From assembly GCA_003279605.1 (NCBI GenBank), contig QCHF01000001.1:276075-340074 (forward strand): a stretch of 64,000 bases of DNA, given 5' to 3'. Origin of the DNA: SAR86 cluster bacterium AG-390-O18 (GTDB taxonomy: Bacteria > Pseudomonadota > Gammaproteobacteria > Magnimaribacterales > AG-339-G14). Below, piece by piece: positions 61,756 through 64,000 of the stretch (positions are counted from its first letter, which is position 1; each line of letters opens with the position of its first letter). The notes beneath the pieces were generated by a model that worked only from the letters and a program-made list of their open reading frames with translations, was not told the origin of the DNA and searched no databases. The position numbers and the translations under genes are program-made.

Positions 61756-63183
61756 TTAGCCGGTATTATCTAGGTAGTTTAATTCATTTAATTTCTCTTC
61801 ATGACTTTCTTTGGTAGTTGTTACAAAAGAGATTGTAAATAATGATATTGCCCATAAAATTATTGAAGCAGTTACTGCTGTAAAGCCAAAGGTAAATAAA
61901 ACTTCAGGATCTACCTTGCCTGGGACTGCATTTTCTGGCCAAGCAGCAAAAGTCAAAATCATACCAGCTGCAAAAGCTCCTGCTCCACTCATACACTTTT
62001 GTGCAAATGATCGTGCTGCCAGAAGAGTTCCTTCCATTCGTCTTCCAGTTTTAATCTCAACTTCTTCCACTGTATCCCAAACCATTGAATTAAGAGTTGT
62101 AAAAGAAATTACAGAGGTAGCAACTCCAATAAAATGAAAAACTAAAACTCCAGCAAGAATAATAGGAGATCCATTTTCAGGTAGTAAACCTAGAAGCCTT
62201 AAAATAATTATTCCGTTTTCTACTGTTAGTGAAATTGCGAATAAAACTAGTGCCCCATTTTTCTTACCAAACTTGTTAGCTAAAAATGGAGATACCACAA
62301 TACCTACAAGAGGAGCTAAAAATAAGCTTAATCCGATTGTAAGAATATTTAGAGGGGTAAATTCCCAAAAGAAACTGTAGTAATAAAGAGTTAAATTGGT
62401 GCCAATACCGCCTGCTACTCCCATCATAATCATGGCAATAAATAAAATTATATAATTTCTACTGACAGTCATAGTTTCATATAACTCTCTAAGAATTATC
62501 CTTAAGGTTTTTCTTTCCATTTCCGGAGCATGAAGATCTTTTATATGTCTATGAGTACCTGTAGCAGTTACCACTATGGCAATGAACATTATTGGGCTGC
62601 AAACTAGACCGTAAGTTATCCAAGTATCAGCGACAAATCTTGCATCTTGAGTACCTGTAAGAGTGCTATAGACAACAAATATCCATAACGAGTTCCAAAC
62701 CGCTAAACCTCCCCACCAACCAAACCAATATCGATAAGATAAAAGAGAACTTCTTTCTACATAATCCTTTGAAAGTTCTGGTCCTAAAGCGTTACTTGGA
62801 ATTTCATAGATTGTAATTGCTGTTCTTATGAAAGCGCCTACAATCAACAAAAACCAAAATAATTCCATTTGACTTAGATTCTCTGGAGGATCCCAAATCA
62901 AAAAAAAGGATACTGCAACAGGAATTGCTGAACTATACATCCAAGGATGCCTTCGCCCCCATTTTGATTGAGTTTTGTCAGAGAAATATCCAATTAATGG
63001 GTCGGATATAGCATCAATCACAAGCATCAATAATATTGCTAATCCTGCTAGATTAGGTGCCAATCCAAAAACTTGAACGTATACAAATAATAAAAAATAA
63101 TTAAAAGCATTATCTTTAATTCCATAAGCTAAAGATCCAAATCCATAAAAAAACTTGGTTAGAAAAGGCAATTTCTCTCTCAT
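61756..63183 (-). CDS. MFS transporter, glycoside-pentoside-hexuronide (GPH) type
   Basis: LPFLTKFFYGFGSLAYGIKDNAFNYFLLFVYVQVFGL, DAISDPLIGYFSDKTQSKWGRRHPWM. Confidence 0.92.
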   Translation of the reverse strand: MREKLPFLTKFFYGFGSLAYGIKDNAFNYFLLFVYVQVFGLAPNLAGLAILLMLVIDAISDPLIGYFSDKTQSKWGRRHPWMYSSAIPVAVSFFLIWDPPENLSQMELFWFLLIVGAFIRTAITIYEIPSNALGPELSKDYVERSSLLSYRYWFGWWGGLAVWNSLWIFVVYSTLTGTQDARFVADTWITYGLVCSPIMFIAIVVTATGTHRHIKDLHAPEMERKTLRIILRELYETMTVSRNYIILFIAMIMMGVAGGIGTNLTLYYYSFFWEFTPLNILTIGLSLFLAPLVGIVVSPFLANKFGKKNGALVLFAISLTVENGIIILRLLGLLPENGSPIILAGVLVFHFIGVATSVISFTTLNSMVWDTVEEVEIKTGRRMEGTLLAARSFAQKCMSGAGAFAAGMILTFAAWPENAVPGKVDPEVLFTFGFTAVTASIILWAISLFTISFVTTTKESHEEKLNELNYLDNTG

Positions 63184-63268
63184 TTAATTGATCTAGCAAA
63201 TTAGGAAATAAGTATTACATACTTCTTCAGAATATTAACTGTTGACAGTGCCAAGTTTAATTTAAAAA

Positions 63269-64000
63269 TTATTGGTAGTTTACATATATTGGAGATGACC
63301 AAGCTCTTTCTTCAGACATCATCGTACAATTATCTTCTCTTGAAGTTTTATAATTGCCATAACAAATATTCACTTTTTTACAGTTACCCTCATCATCAAA
63401 ATCACATCTTAAGTTACCCGCATTTATTCTAAGTGAAGGTTCCTCAATTGCTCGGACGTAATAAACTGAATCTCTCTTATCTGAAGAATAATCCTCATCT
63501 GAGAAACGAACCCGACAACCATTTCCTTCTCTAGGACAGTCTATTGTTTTCCAAGGATCCATAATCAACTTATCAACATCTTCGTTATTTGAATTCTGGG
63601 GATTAATTTTTATTACTTCAATTCTGGTAATTATATTCCTTTCTTCTGAAGGGTTATAACATTCGTTTTTACATAAAGTTTTTATTTTTTCACTGGAAAG
63701 ATTTCCCAACTTATAATCAGGACATCCAGGTTTTTGCTTAAAAGATCCTATGGCTTTAACTTCAAAAACTGGGTTTTCTTTTTTTGAAGTTTCAGTTCCC
63801 ATAGGAAGAGATTCAGTTGTATCTATTAAGTTGAACCAGAGCAGAATTCTTGGTCCACTGGTAGCATAAGTTTCCCTTTTTTTGAAACTATCCCAAATCC
63901 CCTCTCTTGATCTATTTTCTACATGTACTGCAGCCAATCCACCTGTAGTAAAAAAAGATGATTGTCTTATTGGTTCCCATAAAGAAAATGGATCTGGGAT
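63269..64000 (-). CDS. DUF3604 family protein (partial, runs off window end)
   Basis: Open frame continues past 63937: ...PDPFSLWEPIRQSSFFTTGGLAAVHVENRSREGIWDSFKKRETYATSGPRILLWF; typical DUF3604 C-terminal half. Confidence 0.88.
   Translation of the reverse strand: MPDPFSLWEPIRQSSFFTTGGLAAVHVENRSREGIWDSFKKRETYATSGPRILLWFNLIDTTESLPMGTETSKKENPVFEVKAIGSFKQKPGCPDYKLGNLSSEKIKTLCKNECYNPSEERNIITRIEVIKINPQNSNNEDVDKLIMDPWKTIDCPREGNGCRVRFSDEDYSSDKRDSVYYVRAIEEPSLRINAGNLRCDFDDEGNCKKVNICYGNYKTSREDNCTMMSEERAWSSPIYVNYQ

Noticed and set aside
53835-62137. Track ORFs 53835..54026, 55144..55347, 57808..58146, 58112..58294, 59630..59815, 60155..60469, 61144..61359, 61811..62137
   Set aside because: Antisense shadows of clearly supported genes (VWA, MoxR, CaiB, RND, trhO, GPH transporter).

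Overview
This 64 kb window is AT-rich, gene-dense, bacterial and chromosomal. Gene families and order (kdsB/murB/lpxK/msbA/lolCD, ftsK-lolA-serS/trxB, csrA between tRNA-Ser and tRNA-Arg) suggest a streamlined gammaproteobacterium, perhaps a marine SAR86-like lineage. The taxonomy is inference. Most content is housekeeping or lipid/acyl-CoA metabolism. I saw no CRISPR array, transposase, integrase or prophage. Points worth follow-up: (1) one continuous MsbA-LpxK fusion ORF; (2) an unassigned structured RNA with three hairpins, a closing stem and a terminator directly upstream of trpS; (3) a possible + strand sRNA with three CGTAAGA-like repeats beside tRNA-Ser(TGA); (4) a tandem pair of tiny paralogous membrane proteins separated by a strong hairpin; (5) three tandem TorF-like porins, the third with its Shine-Dalgarno-like sequence inside the preceding terminator; (6) an adenylate cyclase / MscS / cyclic-nucleotide-gated K+ channel neighbourhood; (7) an acuI/yhdH-like reductase broken by a homopolymer frameshift; (8) a carboxyltransferase lacking its biotin domain. 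All calls were made by reading the sequence and supplied translations; no database search was run.
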